Shown here: in pieces, positions 16,955 to 25,388 of the stretch | How the letters are laid out: the number at the start of each line of letters is the position of its first letter | Numbering within the stretch: position 1 is the first letter of the stretch | From: GCA-003244245 sp050699515 | GTDB taxonomy: Bacteria > Actinomycetota > Actinomycetes > Mycobacteriales > Pseudonocardiaceae | Assembly: GCA_050699515.1 (NCBI GenBank) | Contig: JBOHFF010000116.1 | Coordinates: 1-64,000, forward strand | Direction of reading: 5' to 3' | Length of the DNA: 64,000 nucleotides | Program-made: the position numbers and the translations under genes | The notes under the pieces: generated by a model | The model's database searches: none | The model's input: only the letters and a program-made list of their open reading frames with translations | What the model was told of the DNA's origin: nothing

Positions 16955-18808
16955 ATGTGCGGAATCGTCGGCTATGTGGGGCATCGGGACGCCCTCGATG
17001 TGGTCCTGCAGGGCCTGGCCAGGCTGGAGTACCGGGGCTACGACTCGGCCGGTGTCGCCGTGCTCAGCAGTGCCGGTGAGCTGGCGGTGACCCGCAAGGC
17101 GGGGGTGCTGGCCAACCTGATCGGCGAGCTCGACGCGACCGGCCGGGCGGGGTTGCGCGGCACTGCCGGAATGGGACACACCCGCTGGGCCACCCACGGC
17201 GCGCCCACCGACCGCAACGCCCACCCGCACTGCGACATCGCGGGCCGGCTCGCCGTGGTGCACAACGGGATCATCGAGAACCACGCTGCGCTGCGCGCCG
17301 AGCTGGAGCGGGCCGGAGTGGAGCTGGCCAGCGACACCGACACCGAGGCCGCCGCGCATCTGCTCGCCGCCGCGTACGCGGACTGCGGTGATCTGGCGTT
17401 GGCTGTGCGCGCGGTGTGCCGGCGGTTGCGCGGAGCGTTCACGCTCGTCGTCACCCATGCCGACGAGCCCGACCTGATCGTCGCGGCGCGGCGCTCCTCG
17501 CCGCTGGTGGTGGGGGTGGGCGCGGGGGAGCATTTCGTCGCCTCCGACGTCGCGGCGTTCATCGAGCACACCCGCGACGCCGTCGAACTCGGCCAGGACC
17601 AGGTGGTGACGATCACCCGGGACGGCTATCAGATCACCGACTTCCACGGCGAGCCTGCCGCGGGGAAGCCCTTTCACGTCAGCTGGGACCTCTCGGCGGC
17701 GGAGAAGGGCGGGCATGACTACTTCATGCTCAAGGAGATCCAGGAGCAGCCCAGCGCGATCGCCAACACCCTGCGCGGGCATTTCGTGGACGGCCGGATC
17801 GTGCTGGACGAGCAGCGGATGGACACCCAGGAGCTGCGCGAGGTCGACAAGGTCTTCGTGATCGCCTGCGGGAGCGCGTACCACTCCGGCATGGTCGCCA
17901 AGTACGCCATCGAGCACTGGTGCCGGCTGCCGGTGGAAGTGGAGCTGGCCAGCGAGTTCCGGTACCGGGACCCGGTGCTGGACCGCTCCACCCTGGTGGT
18001 GGCGATCTCGCAGTCGGGGGAGACGATGGACACCCTGGAGGCCGTCCGGCACGCTCGCGAGCAGAAGGCCCGGGTGCTGGCGATCTGCAACACCAACGGG
18101 GCGCAGATCCCCCGCGAATCCGACGCGGTCCTCTACACCCACGCGGGCCCGGAGATCGGTGTGGCCGCCACCAAGACGTTCCTGGCCCAGATCGTGGCCA
18201 ACTCGCTGGTCGGGTTGGCGCTGGCGCAGGCCCGCGGCACCAAGTACGCCGACGAGGTCGCCCGCGAGTACGCCGAGCTGGAGGCGATGCCCGCGGCGGT
18301 CACGCAGGTGCTCGGCACTGTGGGGGCGGTGCGCGAGCTGGCCCGGGAGCTGGTGGACGCCAAGGTGGTGCTGTTCCTCGGCCGCCACGTCGGCTTCCCG
18401 GTGGCCCTGGAGGGCGCGCTGAAGCTCAAAGAGCTCGCCTACATGCACGCCGAGGGTTTCGCCGCCGGGGAGCTCAAGCACGGTCCCATCGCGCTGCTCG
18501 AGGAGGGCCTGCCGGTGGTCGTGGTGATGCCCTCGCCCAAGGGGCGGTCGGTGCTGCACCCCAAGCTGCTCTCCACGATCCAGGAGATCCGGGCCCGCGG
18601 TGCACGGACGATCGTCCTGGCCGAGGAGGGCGACGAGACGGTGCGGCCCTACGCCTCGCACCTGCTGGAGATCCCCGCGGTGCCCACCCTGTTGCAACCC
18701 CTGGTGTCCACCGTGCCGCTGCAGGTGCTCGCCGCCGAGATCGCCAGGCAACGAGGCTACGACGTCGACAAGCCCCGCAACCTGGCGAAGTCCGTCACGG
18801 TTGAATGA
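16955..18808 (+). CDS. glmS: Glutamine-fructose-6-phosphate aminotransferase
   Basis: 617 residues from the ATG at 16955, giving MCGIVGYVG with Cys2 as the glutaminase nucleophile once Met is removed. The N-terminal amidotransferase (to about 240) shows RGYDSAG and GHTRWATHG; two SIS domains follow (ACGSAYHSG, SQSGETMDT, LGRHVGFPVALEG), and it ends KPRNLAKSVTVE as usual. It makes GlcN-6-P from fructose-6-P and glutamine, the entry step of cell-wall amino-sugar synthesis, and feeds GlmM. No glmS ribozyme is visible upstream. Confidence 0.98.
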   Translation: MCGIVGYVGHRDALDVVLQGLARLEYRGYDSAGVAVLSSAGELAVTRKAGVLANLIGELDATGRAGLRGTAGMGHTRWATHGAPTDRNAHPHCDIAGRLAVVHNGIIENHAALRAELERAGVELASDTDTEAAAHLLAAAYADCGDLALAVRAVCRRLRGAFTLVVTHADEPDLIVAARRSSPLVVGVGAGEHFVASDVAAFIEHTRDAVELGQDQVVTITRDGYQITDFHGEPAAGKPFHVSWDLSAAEKGGHDYFMLKEIQEQPSAIANTLRGHFVDGRIVLDEQRMDTQELREVDKVFVIACGSAYHSGMVAKYAIEHWCRLPVEVELASEFRYRDPVLDRSTLVVAISQSGETMDTLEAVRHAREQKARVLAICNTNGAQIPRESDAVLYTHAGPEIGVAATKTFLAQIVANSLVGLALAQARGTKYADEVAREYAELEAMPAAVTQVLGTVGAVRELARELVDAKVVLFLGRHVGFPVALEGALKLKELAYMHAEGFAAGELKHGPIALLEEGLPVVVVMPSPKGRSVLHPKLLSTIQEIRARGARTIVLAEEGDETVRPYASHLLEIPAVPTLLQPLVSTVPLQVLAAEIARQRGYDVDKPRNLAKSVTVE

Positions 18809-18846
18809 TGGCGTGTCGCGCTCCAGTGTCCACCGTGTCAGGCCGT

Positions 18847-18902
18847 GGTGCCCGGTGCCCGGTGCCCGGTGCCCGGTGAACGGTGCCCGGTGAACGGTGT
18901 CC
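18847..18902. repeat. Eight tandem 7-bp units
   Basis: GGTGCCC repeats eight times in register with three variant units (GGTGAAC twice, GGTGTCC last). The array fills the glmS-nnr gap and ends one base before the nnr ATG, where a ribosome site would normally lie. Confidence 0.9.
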
Positions 18903-18903
18903 G

Positions 18904-20412
18904 ATGAACCCAGGTGCCTGGAAGGTGGCGCGCGTGCGCGCCGCCGAGGATGCCCTCCTCGCGCAGGTGCCGGCTGGTGCGTTGATGCGTCGCGCTGCGT
19001 TCGGGCTGGCCACCCGGACCGCGGCGGTGCTGGCCGAGCGCACCGGCGGGGTCGCCGGGCGGCAGGTTGCATTGCTGGTGGGGGCCGGGAACAACGGCGG
19101 GGACGCGATGTGGGCCGGGGCGTTGCTGCGCCGCCGCGGGGTGGCCGTCACCGCCGTGCTGCTCTCTGCGCAGCGCGCCCATCCGCAGGGCCTGGCCGCA
19201 CTGCGCCGGGCCGGTGGGCGGATCGCCGATGACCTGCCGGAGCACGCTCACCTGGTGCTCGACGGGATCGTCGGGCTGTCCGGTCAGGGCCCGCTGCGTC
19301 CTGAGGCGGCTCGGCTGGTGGACGCGGTCCGGGCGCCGATCATCGCGGTGGACTCGCCCTCGGGGGTGGACCCGGACACCGGCACCACGAGCGGACCCGC
19401 GGTCACCGCCACCGAGACCGTCACCTTCGGCGCACGCAAGCCGGTGCACCTGCTTGCCCCGTGGCGGTGCGGCCCGGTGCACCTGGTGGACATCGGGCTG
19501 CTCGGCCGGCTCGGCGAGCCGGATCTGCGGGTGCTCACCGCCGCCGAGGTTGGTGCGTTGTGGCCGGTGCCGGGCCCGGCCAGCGATAAGTACAGCCAGG
19601 GCGTCGTGGGGATCGCCGCGGGTTCAGCGGGCTACCCCGGCGCCGCGGTGCTCTGCGCCGGCGCCGCGGCGCTGGCGACCTCGGGCATGGTGCGCTTCGC
19701 CGGTACCGCCGCCGACGCGGTCCGCGCCCGGTGGCCGGAGGTGGTGGCCACCGGGTCGGTGTCCGACGCGGGGCAGGTGCAGGCCTGGGCCGTCGGGCCC
19801 GGCTTGGGCACCGGCGCCGCTGCCCGCCAGGTGCTCGCCCACGTGCTGGCCGCCGGGGTGCCGGTGGTCGCCGACGCCGACGCGATCACCCTGCTGGCCC
19901 GGCATCCCGAGCTGGCTGACCACCGGGATCCGGGGACCGCGCTGGTCCTCACCCCGCACGACCGGGAGTTCGAGCGGCTCACCGGTCACCCGCCCGGCAC
20001 CGACCGGGTCGCGGCCACCCAGGACGCGGCGCGCCGGTTCGCCGCCGTGGTGCTGCTCAAAGGGAACGTCACCATCATCGCCGCGCCGGACGGCCGGGTC
20101 CTGGTGAACCCGGCCCACTCGTGCTGGCCCGCGACGGCCGGTTCCGGTGACGTCCTCACCGGCATACTCGGCGCCCTGCTCGCCACCGGCCTGGACCCCG
20201 CCCTCGCGGCCGCCGCCGCAGCCCACGCCCAAGACCTCGCCGCCACCCTCGCGGCCTCGGGCGCGTCCCCTGGAGCTGCGTTCTGGGGACAGAACGCAGT
20301 AATCAGGTCGGTTGGGGGGCCGGTGCCCGCGTCAGAGATACAGCGGGGGTTGGGTGCGGCGATTCGGGGGCTGCGGGGGGCGGCTGCCGGGGTGGGGGGA
20401 GGATGCGCGTGA
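18904..20412 (+). CDS. nnr: Bifunctional NAD(P)HX epimerase/dehydratase
   Basis: 502 residues from the ATG at 18904. The N-terminal YjeF_N epimerase domain (about 1-205) includes LVGAGNNGGDA and VDSPSGVD. The C-terminal ADP-dependent dehydratase domain includes AVGPGLGTG, LTPHDREFERL and TAGSGDVLTG, the last being its catalytic Asp motif. Together they repair hydrated NADH and NADPH. No ribosome site precedes the start because the 7-bp repeat array abuts it; translation may depend on coupling or on repeat number. It overlaps alr by 10 bp, as part of the alr-tsa operon. Confidence 0.95.
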   Translation: MNPGAWKVARVRAAEDALLAQVPAGALMRRAAFGLATRTAAVLAERTGGVAGRQVALLVGAGNNGGDAMWAGALLRRRGVAVTAVLLSAQRAHPQGLAALRRAGGRIADDLPEHAHLVLDGIVGLSGQGPLRPEAARLVDAVRAPIIAVDSPSGVDPDTGTTSGPAVTATETVTFGARKPVHLLAPWRCGPVHLVDIGLLGRLGEPDLRVLTAAEVGALWPVPGPASDKYSQGVVGIAAGSAGYPGAAVLCAGAAALATSGMVRFAGTAADAVRARWPEVVATGSVSDAGQVQAWAVGPGLGTGAAARQVLAHVLAAGVPVVADADAITLLARHPELADHRDPGTALVLTPHDREFERLTGHPPGTDRVAATQDAARRFAAVVLLKGNVTIIAAPDGRVLVNPAHSCWPATAGSGDVLTGILGALLATGLDPALAAAAAAHAQDLAATLAASGASPGAAFWGQNAVIRSVGGPVPASEIQRGLGAAIRGLRGAAAGVGGGCA

Positions 20413-21578
20413 TGCCAACTCCGTTCCAGCGCCCGCGGGTTGAAGTGGTGATCGATCTCGACGCGATCCGGCATAACGTACGGATCCTCGCCGGTGCCGC
20501 CGCTGCCACCGGCGCTGCCACCATGGCGGTGGTCAAGGCCGACGGGTACGGCCATGGCGCGGTGGACGTCGCTCTCGCCGCGCTGGAAGCGGGAGCCGGT
20601 GCGCTGGGCGTGTGCGGCATTGAAGAGGCGCTCGCTCTGCGCCGGCGCGGGATCGATGCGCCCGTGCTGGCCTGGCTGCACGCGCCCGGAGAGAACCTCG
20701 CCTCCGGTGTCGCTGCCGGGATCGATCTCGGGATCTACTCCGCCGGCCAGCTCGACGCCGCAGTGTCAGCCGCCGCGGTGAGTGGCCGCACCGCGCGGGT
20801 ACACCTCAAGGTCGACACCGGGCTGACCCGCGGCGGGGCTTGCCGCGATCAATGGCCTGGGCTGGTCCGGGCCGCGGCAGCCGCGCGAGGCGTCGAGGTC
20901 GTCGCGGTCTGGTCGCATCTCGCGCACGCCGACGATCCCGATCCGGGGCACCCGATCATCGAACAGCAGGTCAGGTATTTCGACGAGGCCTACCAGCTGG
21001 CTCGGGATGCCGGACTGCGACCACTGCGGCACCTGGCGAACTCCGCGGCCACTCTCACCCGGCCCGACCTGCACTACGACATGGTCCGTCCCGGTATCGC
21101 CGTCTACGGACTCTCGCCGGGGCCCCGGGTCGATGACCGTCTCCGGCCGGCGATGACGTTGCGCTCGCAGGTCGCGATGGTCAAACGCGTCCCAGCCGGC
21201 GAGGGTGTGTCGTACGGGCACGCGTGGCATACCGATCGGGAGACCACGTTGGCCCTGGTACCTGCCGGGTACGCTGACGGGGTGCCGCGGGTACTCACCG
21301 GCCGGCTGGACGTGTGGCTGGCCGGCCGGCGCCGGCCGGTGGTGGGGAGGGTGTGCATGGACCAGGTGATGGTCGACTGCGGCGACGACCGGATCGCCGA
21401 GGGCGCTGAGGTGGTCTTCTTCGGCACCGGCGAGGACGGCGCGCCCACTGCCGCGGAATGGGCCGACAAGCTGGGCACGATTCATTACGAAGTGGTCGCG
21501 GGAATGGCGCGTCCCCGGTTGACCCGGACCGTGCGCGGTCGCCGCGCGGTTCCGGCGCTGGCGCGGATCGCGCGATGA
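20403..21578 (+). CDS. alr: Alanine racemase
   Basis: 391 residues. PLP Lys45 lies in VVKADGYGHG. The catalytic Tyr of the other subunit is in GVSYGHAW, and the C-terminal Greek-key domain contains GRVCMDQVMVD. It interconverts L- and D-alanine for peptidoglycan. The start lies inside the end of nnr (GGGGGGAGG ribosome site within nnr), and its stop overlaps the next start (ATGA), so this is a tight operon. The order nnr-alr-tsaE matches mycobacteria. Confidence 0.97.
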   Translation: MRVMPTPFQRPRVEVVIDLDAIRHNVRILAGAAAATGAATMAVVKADGYGHGAVDVALAALEAGAGALGVCGIEEALALRRRGIDAPVLAWLHAPGENLASGVAAGIDLGIYSAGQLDAAVSAAAVSGRTARVHLKVDTGLTRGGACRDQWPGLVRAAAAARGVEVVAVWSHLAHADDPDPGHPIIEQQVRYFDEAYQLARDAGLRPLRHLANSAATLTRPDLHYDMVRPGIAVYGLSPGPRVDDRLRPAMTLRSQVAMVKRVPAGEGVSYGHAWHTDRETTLALVPAGYADGVPRVLTGRLDVWLAGRRRPVVGRVCMDQVMVDCGDDRIAEGAEVVFFGTGEDGAPTAAEWADKLGTIHYEVVAGMARPRLTRTVRGRRAVPALARIAR

Positions 21579-22648
21579 GGGCCAGGTGGGTGGTCGGCGC
21601 AGCGCTGGGAACGGTCGCCACGACCGCGCTCGTCGCCGGCGCCGTTCACCTCAACCGCGTCGCCAAGGTCCGCCGAGCTGTGGCGGAACTGCCTGACGCG
21701 CTGCCGCCCACGTTGCCGCCGGACCGGGAGTACACGGTGCCGGCCGACGACGGGGTAGTGCTGTCGGTGGAGGAGCTCGACCCGGTCGATGGTGGATCGC
21801 CCGAGCTCACGGTCGTGCTGGTGCACGGTTACACCCTGGACCGGCGGACCTGGCTGTTCCAGCGCTTCGAGCTGGCGCACTCCACCGCACCTCGGGTTCG
21901 CCAGGTGCTCTACGACCTGCGCAGCCACGGCCGCTCTGGTCGTTCGCCCCGTAGCGCCTCCACCATCGAGCAGCTCGGTCGCGACCTGCACACGGTGATC
22001 GATAAGGCCGCCCCCGAGGGTCCGGTCGTCCTGATCGGGCATTCCATGGGCGGTATGACGATCATGGCGTTGGCTGAGCACGACCCTGCGCTGTTCGCCG
22101 AGCGGATCTGTGGGGTGGTCTTGCTCAACACCAGCGCCGGCGACATCGGCGCCTCGGGGCTGTCCCGCCCGTTCCTGTCCCGGCGCAACCCGATGATGCC
22201 GGTGGCCAGGCGGCTGTCCAACTGGCAGCTCGGCACGCAGGCGATCGATCGCGGGCGGGATGCCGCTGGGCATCTGGCCTGGAGCCTGACCCGCAAGCTC
22301 TCCTTCGCCGACGCGGGGATCAACCCGGCGGTAGTCGAGCTGCTGCATGAGATGATCGGCGCCACGCCCTTCGAGGTCGTGGTCGACTTCCTGGACACTT
22401 TCGGGGCGCACAACCGGTACGCCGCGCTGGCCGGTCTGCGGTACGTCAAGATGCTGGTGATCGGGGCCGACGGTGACCTGCTGATCCCCTACCAGCACTC
22501 CGAGGCGATCGCGGCGCTGCTGCCCGATGTCGAGCTGGTCAAGGTGGAGGGGGCGGGTCACGTACCGATGCTGGAAGCGCCCAAGCTCGTCAATGAGCAT
22601 CTCCTGGAGTTCCTGGCGCGCTGCGCCGGGGCCTGTTCCCACCGGTAG
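21575..22648 (+). CDS. Membrane-anchored alpha/beta hydrolase
   Basis: 357 residues from the ATG at 21575, which overlaps the alr stop; the longer open frame upstream is not needed. An N-terminal hydrophobic segment (about residues 5-25) is likely an anchor or signal. The fold markers are LVHGYTLDRRTW, nucleophile elbow GHSMGG, acid in GADGDLL and His in GAGHVPM, so the triad is complete. A hydrolase at this position between alr and tsaE is conserved in actinobacteria; its substrate is unknown and could be a lipid ester or an envelope component. Confidence 0.9.
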   Translation: MRARWVVGAALGTVATTALVAGAVHLNRVAKVRRAVAELPDALPPTLPPDREYTVPADDGVVLSVEELDPVDGGSPELTVVLVHGYTLDRRTWLFQRFELAHSTAPRVRQVLYDLRSHGRSGRSPRSASTIEQLGRDLHTVIDKAAPEGPVVLIGHSMGGMTIMALAEHDPALFAERICGVVLLNTSAGDIGASGLSRPFLSRRNPMMPVARRLSNWQLGTQAIDRGRDAAGHLAWSLTRKLSFADAGINPAVVELLHEMIGATPFEVVVDFLDTFGAHNRYAALAGLRYVKMLVIGADGDLLIPYQHSEAIAALLPDVELVKVEGAGHVPMLEAPKLVNEHLLEFLARCAGACSHR

Positions 22649-22657
22649 AGACATCAG

Positions 22658-23200
22658 GTGGAACTGATGCTGGAGCTGGCGAACCCGGCGGACACCGAAC
22701 GCCTGGGCTGGGCGGTGGGCCGGCTGTTGCGCCCCGGTGACGTGGTGGTGCTGTCCGGGCCGCTGGGCGCGGGCAAGACCGTGCTGGCCCGCGGCATCGG
22801 TGCCGGACTGGGAGTGCGCGGGCCAATCACCTCCCCGACGTTCGTCATCGCCCGTGAGCACCCGGCGCTGCCCGGTGGTCGTGGCGTGCCGCTGGTGCAC
22901 GTCGACGCCTACCGGTTGGGTGGGATGGCCGAGCTGGACGACCTCGACCTGGACACCGATCTGCTCGCCGCCGCCGTGGTCGTGGAGTGGGGCGAGGGCC
23001 TGGCCGAGCGCTTGGCCGACGAGCACCTGCTGATCCGGCTGCGCCGGTCCAGCGCGGCCAGTGCTGATGAGAACCGCGGAGTTGATGAGAACCGCGGCGT
23101 TGATGAGGGCCGCGTCGCGCAGCTGAGCGGCCCGGCCCGGTTGCTACCGGAGTGGGCTGGCCTGGTGGCTGCCCGCGAGCCCGAAATGGGTGATCCGTAA
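22658..23200 (+). CDS. tsaE: tRNA t6A synthesis ATPase TsaE
   Basis: 180 residues. The P-loop is GPLGAGKTVLARG, the switch SPTFVI, and the conserved stretches VHVDAYRL and VVVEWGE are all TsaE hallmarks. It powers the TsaBDE complex that transfers threonylcarbamoyl to A37 of ANN-reading tRNAs. The C-terminal third contains an 18-bp tandem duplication (23066-23101 plus a degenerate third unit) encoding DENRGV twice, which the core fold would not need. GTG start at 22658; an ATG three codons later is possible. Confidence 0.95.
   Translation: MELMLELANPADTERLGWAVGRLLRPGDVVVLSGPLGAGKTVLARGIGAGLGVRGPITSPTFVIAREHPALPGGRGVPLVHVDAYRLGGMAELDDLDLDTDLLAAAVVVEWGEGLAERLADEHLLIRLRRSSAASADENRGVDENRGVDEGRVAQLSGPARLLPEWAGLVAAREPEMGDP
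23066..23114. repeat. 18-bp tandem repeat inside tsaE
   Basis: Units 23066-23083 and 23084-23101 differ at one base, and a degenerate third unit follows. The reading frame is preserved and encodes repeated DENRGV. Confidence 0.8.
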
Positions 23201-23211
23201 GATCGTCCTCC

Positions 23212-23868
23212 GTGTTGGTGCTGGCTGTGGACACAGCGACCTCCGCGGTGACCGCCGGGCTGCTCAGGTTGCCCGTGGCGGGCTCGCCGGAGGTTCTCGC
23301 CGAGCACGTCACGGTGCACCCTCGGGCGCACGGCGAGCGGCTCATGCCCGCGGTGTGCGAGGTGCTGGCCGGCGCCGGGGTGTCGATGCAAGAGTTGGAC
23401 GCGGTGGTGTGTGGGGCGGGTCCGGGTCCGTTCACCGGTCTCCGGGTCGGGATGGTCACCGCCGCGGCGCTGGGCGATGCCCTGAGCATCCCCGTCTATC
23501 CGGTGTGCAGCCTGGACGCGATCGCCCACCGGGCGGGTGCCGGCAGCCCGCTGTTGGTGATCACCGATGCCCGTCGGCGCGAGGTGTACTGGGCACGCTA
23601 TGACTCCTGCGGTGCCCGCATCGACGGCCCGCACGTGGACCGGCCCGACGACCTGCCGCTGGCTGGTGTGTCCCGGGTGGCCGGCGCGTCGGGTCTGGCG
23701 GTGGGCTTGCCGGTGCTGCCTCCGCGGCACCCGGACCCGGCTGCTCTGGTCGCAGTGGTCGCGGTCGCGGTGCGGGCGCAGGCGCCACCGGCTCCCCTCA
23801 CCCCCCTGTACCTGCGTCGCCCGGATGCGGTCGAACCGGGGCCGCGCAAGCGGGTGACGCCGGTGTGA
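23212..23868 (+). CDS. tsaB: tRNA t6A synthesis protein TsaB
   Basis: 218 residues from a GTG. It begins LVLAVDTATSAVT, the ASKHA phosphate-1 motif, and contains CGAGPGPFTGLRVG, diagnostic of TsaB. TsaB scaffolds TsaD and TsaE. The gap to tsaE is 11 nt and the stop overlaps the rimI start (GTGA), so it is co-transcribed. The C-terminal half is shorter and more variable, as usual for actinobacterial TsaB. Confidence 0.95.
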   Translation: MLVLAVDTATSAVTAGLLRLPVAGSPEVLAEHVTVHPRAHGERLMPAVCEVLAGAGVSMQELDAVVCGAGPGPFTGLRVGMVTAAALGDALSIPVYPVCSLDAIAHRAGAGSPLLVITDARRREVYWARYDSCGARIDGPHVDRPDDLPLAGVSRVAGASGLAVGLPVLPPRHPDPAALVAVVAVAVRAQAPPAPLTPLYLRRPDAVEPGPRKRVTPV

Positions 23869-24305
23869 GGGTCCTGATCGAACCACTGGCGCCCGCGGAC
23901 GCGCGGCGCTGCGCCGAGCTGGAGCGGCTGCTGTTCGACGGCGACGATCCGTGGAGCGCTGAGGCGTTCCTGGAGGCACTGGCTGCGGGTCATCACTACC
24001 TCGCAGCCCGGGAGGGTCCCTGGCTGGTGGGCTATGCTGGTCTGGCTCGCGTCGGGACCGAGGCGGAGATCCATACCCTCGCGGTGGACCCGGCGCACCA
24101 TCGCCGGGGAGTCGGGCGCGCGTTGCTGCGGGCGATCCTCGGTCATGCGGTGGGAGCCACCGTGTTCCTGGAGGTGCGCACCGACAACGAGTCGGCGATC
24201 GCGCTGTATCGCAGTGAGGGGTTCGTGGTGATCGGCACGCGCCGTCGTTACTACCGGCCCAGCGGGGCCGACGCGTTCACCATGTGCCGGCAGGCCGTGC
24301 TGTGA
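23865..24305 (+). CDS. rimI: GNAT acetyltransferase RimI
   Basis: 146 residues. The acetyl-CoA loop is H-HRRGVGRALL near residue 80; VRTDNESAIALYRSEGF is the standard RimI C-terminal strand-helix. The family acetylates protein N-termini, classically that of ribosomal protein S18. It is embedded between tsaB and tsaD with 4-nt GTGA overlaps on both sides, the conserved actinobacterial arrangement. Confidence 0.94.
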   Translation: MRVLIEPLAPADARRCAELERLLFDGDDPWSAEAFLEALAAGHHYLAAREGPWLVGYAGLARVGTEAEIHTLAVDPAHHRRGVGRALLRAILGHAVGATVFLEVRTDNESAIALYRSEGFVVIGTRRRYYRPSGADAFTMCRQAVL

Positions 24306-25372
24306 CCGCTAGGGGGCCGGCGGCGGGCGTGGTCCTGGGCATCGAGACCTCCTGCGACGAGACCGGAGTGGGCGTCGTGGCGCTCGCCTCCGACGGCACG
24401 GTCACGCTGCTCGCCGATGAGATCGCCTCCAGCGTCGAGGAGCACGCCCGTTTCGGTGGCGTGGTGCCCGAGGTGGCCTCCCGCGCTCATTTACAGGCGA
24501 TGGTGCCGACGGTGCGCCGTGCGCTGCGGGTTGCCGGTGTCGCCCCGACAGATCTCGACGCGGTGGCGGTCACCGCAGGACCAGGGCTCTCCGGTGCGTT
24601 GCTGATCGGGGTGGCCGCGGCGAAGGCGTACGCGACGGCCTGGGGTGTCCCGCTCTACGGGGTCAATCACCTCACCGCGCACGTCGCGGTGGACACCCTG
24701 GAGCACGGTCCACTACCGCCTGCGCTGGCCCTGCTCGTCTCCGGTGGGCACTCCAGCCTGCTGGAGGTTCCCTCGCTGGTGGTCCCGTTGCGCCCGTTGG
24801 GAGCCACCGTCGACGACGCCGCCGGGGAGGCGTTCGACAAGGTTGCCCGGCTGCTGGGGCTGGGCTTCCCGGGTGGGCCCTTCATCGACCGGGCGGCCCG
24901 GGAAGGAGATCCGGGCAGCGTCCGCTTCCCCCGTGGCCTGACCGGCCCCGGCGACGCGCCCTACGACTTCTCCTTCTCCGGACTCAAGACCGCGGTCGCC
25001 CGCTACGTCGAGGGGCTGGGGCACCAGGGGATCACCGTGCCGGTCGCCGACGTAGCCGCCGCCTTCCAGGAGGCCGTGGTGGACGTGCTCACCGCCAAGG
25101 CGCTGCGGGCTGCCATCGACCGGGGCATCGACACCCTGCTCATCGGGGGTGGCGTCGCCGCCAACTCCCGGTTACGCGCACTGGCGGCGCAGCGCTGCGC
25201 GGCGACCGGGGTACGGCTGCGGGTCCCCCGACCGCGACTGTGCACCGACAACGGAGCGATGGTGGCCGCGCTCGGCGCGCACCTGCTCGCCGCCGGCGCG
25301 CCCCCGTCTCCGCTCGACATCCCCACCGACCCCGGCCTGTCGATCACCACCTCGCTGGTGGGGAGCTCGTGA
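24302..25372 (+). CDS. tsaD: tRNA N6-threonylcarbamoyladenosine transferase
   Basis: 356 residues from the GTG at 24302, which overlaps the rimI stop. LGIETSCDETG and GVVPEVASRAHL mark the N-terminal lobe; the metal-binding NHLTAH, the VSGGHSS loop and FPGGPFIDR follow. It is the catalytic subunit that attaches threonylcarbamoyl to A37. It ends the nnr-alr-hydrolase-tsaE-tsaB-rimI-tsaD operon and converges on phoD 17 bp later. Confidence 0.97.
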   Translation: MTARGPAAGVVLGIETSCDETGVGVVALASDGTVTLLADEIASSVEEHARFGGVVPEVASRAHLQAMVPTVRRALRVAGVAPTDLDAVAVTAGPGLSGALLIGVAAAKAYATAWGVPLYGVNHLTAHVAVDTLEHGPLPPALALLVSGGHSSLLEVPSLVVPLRPLGATVDDAAGEAFDKVARLLGLGFPGGPFIDRAAREGDPGSVRFPRGLTGPGDAPYDFSFSGLKTAVARYVEGLGHQGITVPVADVAAAFQEAVVDVLTAKALRAAIDRGIDTLLIGGGVAANSRLRALAAQRCAATGVRLRVPRPRLCTDNGAMVAALGAHLLAAGAPPSPLDIPTDPGLSITTSLVGSS

Positions 25373-25388
25373 AGAGCCGTCAACCCGG

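Noticed and set aside
18847..18902. CRISPR-like array
   Set aside because: Units are 7 bp and directly adjacent with no spacers; this is a simple tandem repeat. No CRISPR array or cas gene was seen anywhere in the window.
16865..19072. 735-codon frame antisense to glmS
   Set aside because: Shadow of glmS; no recognisable domain and it runs through the 7-bp repeat array.
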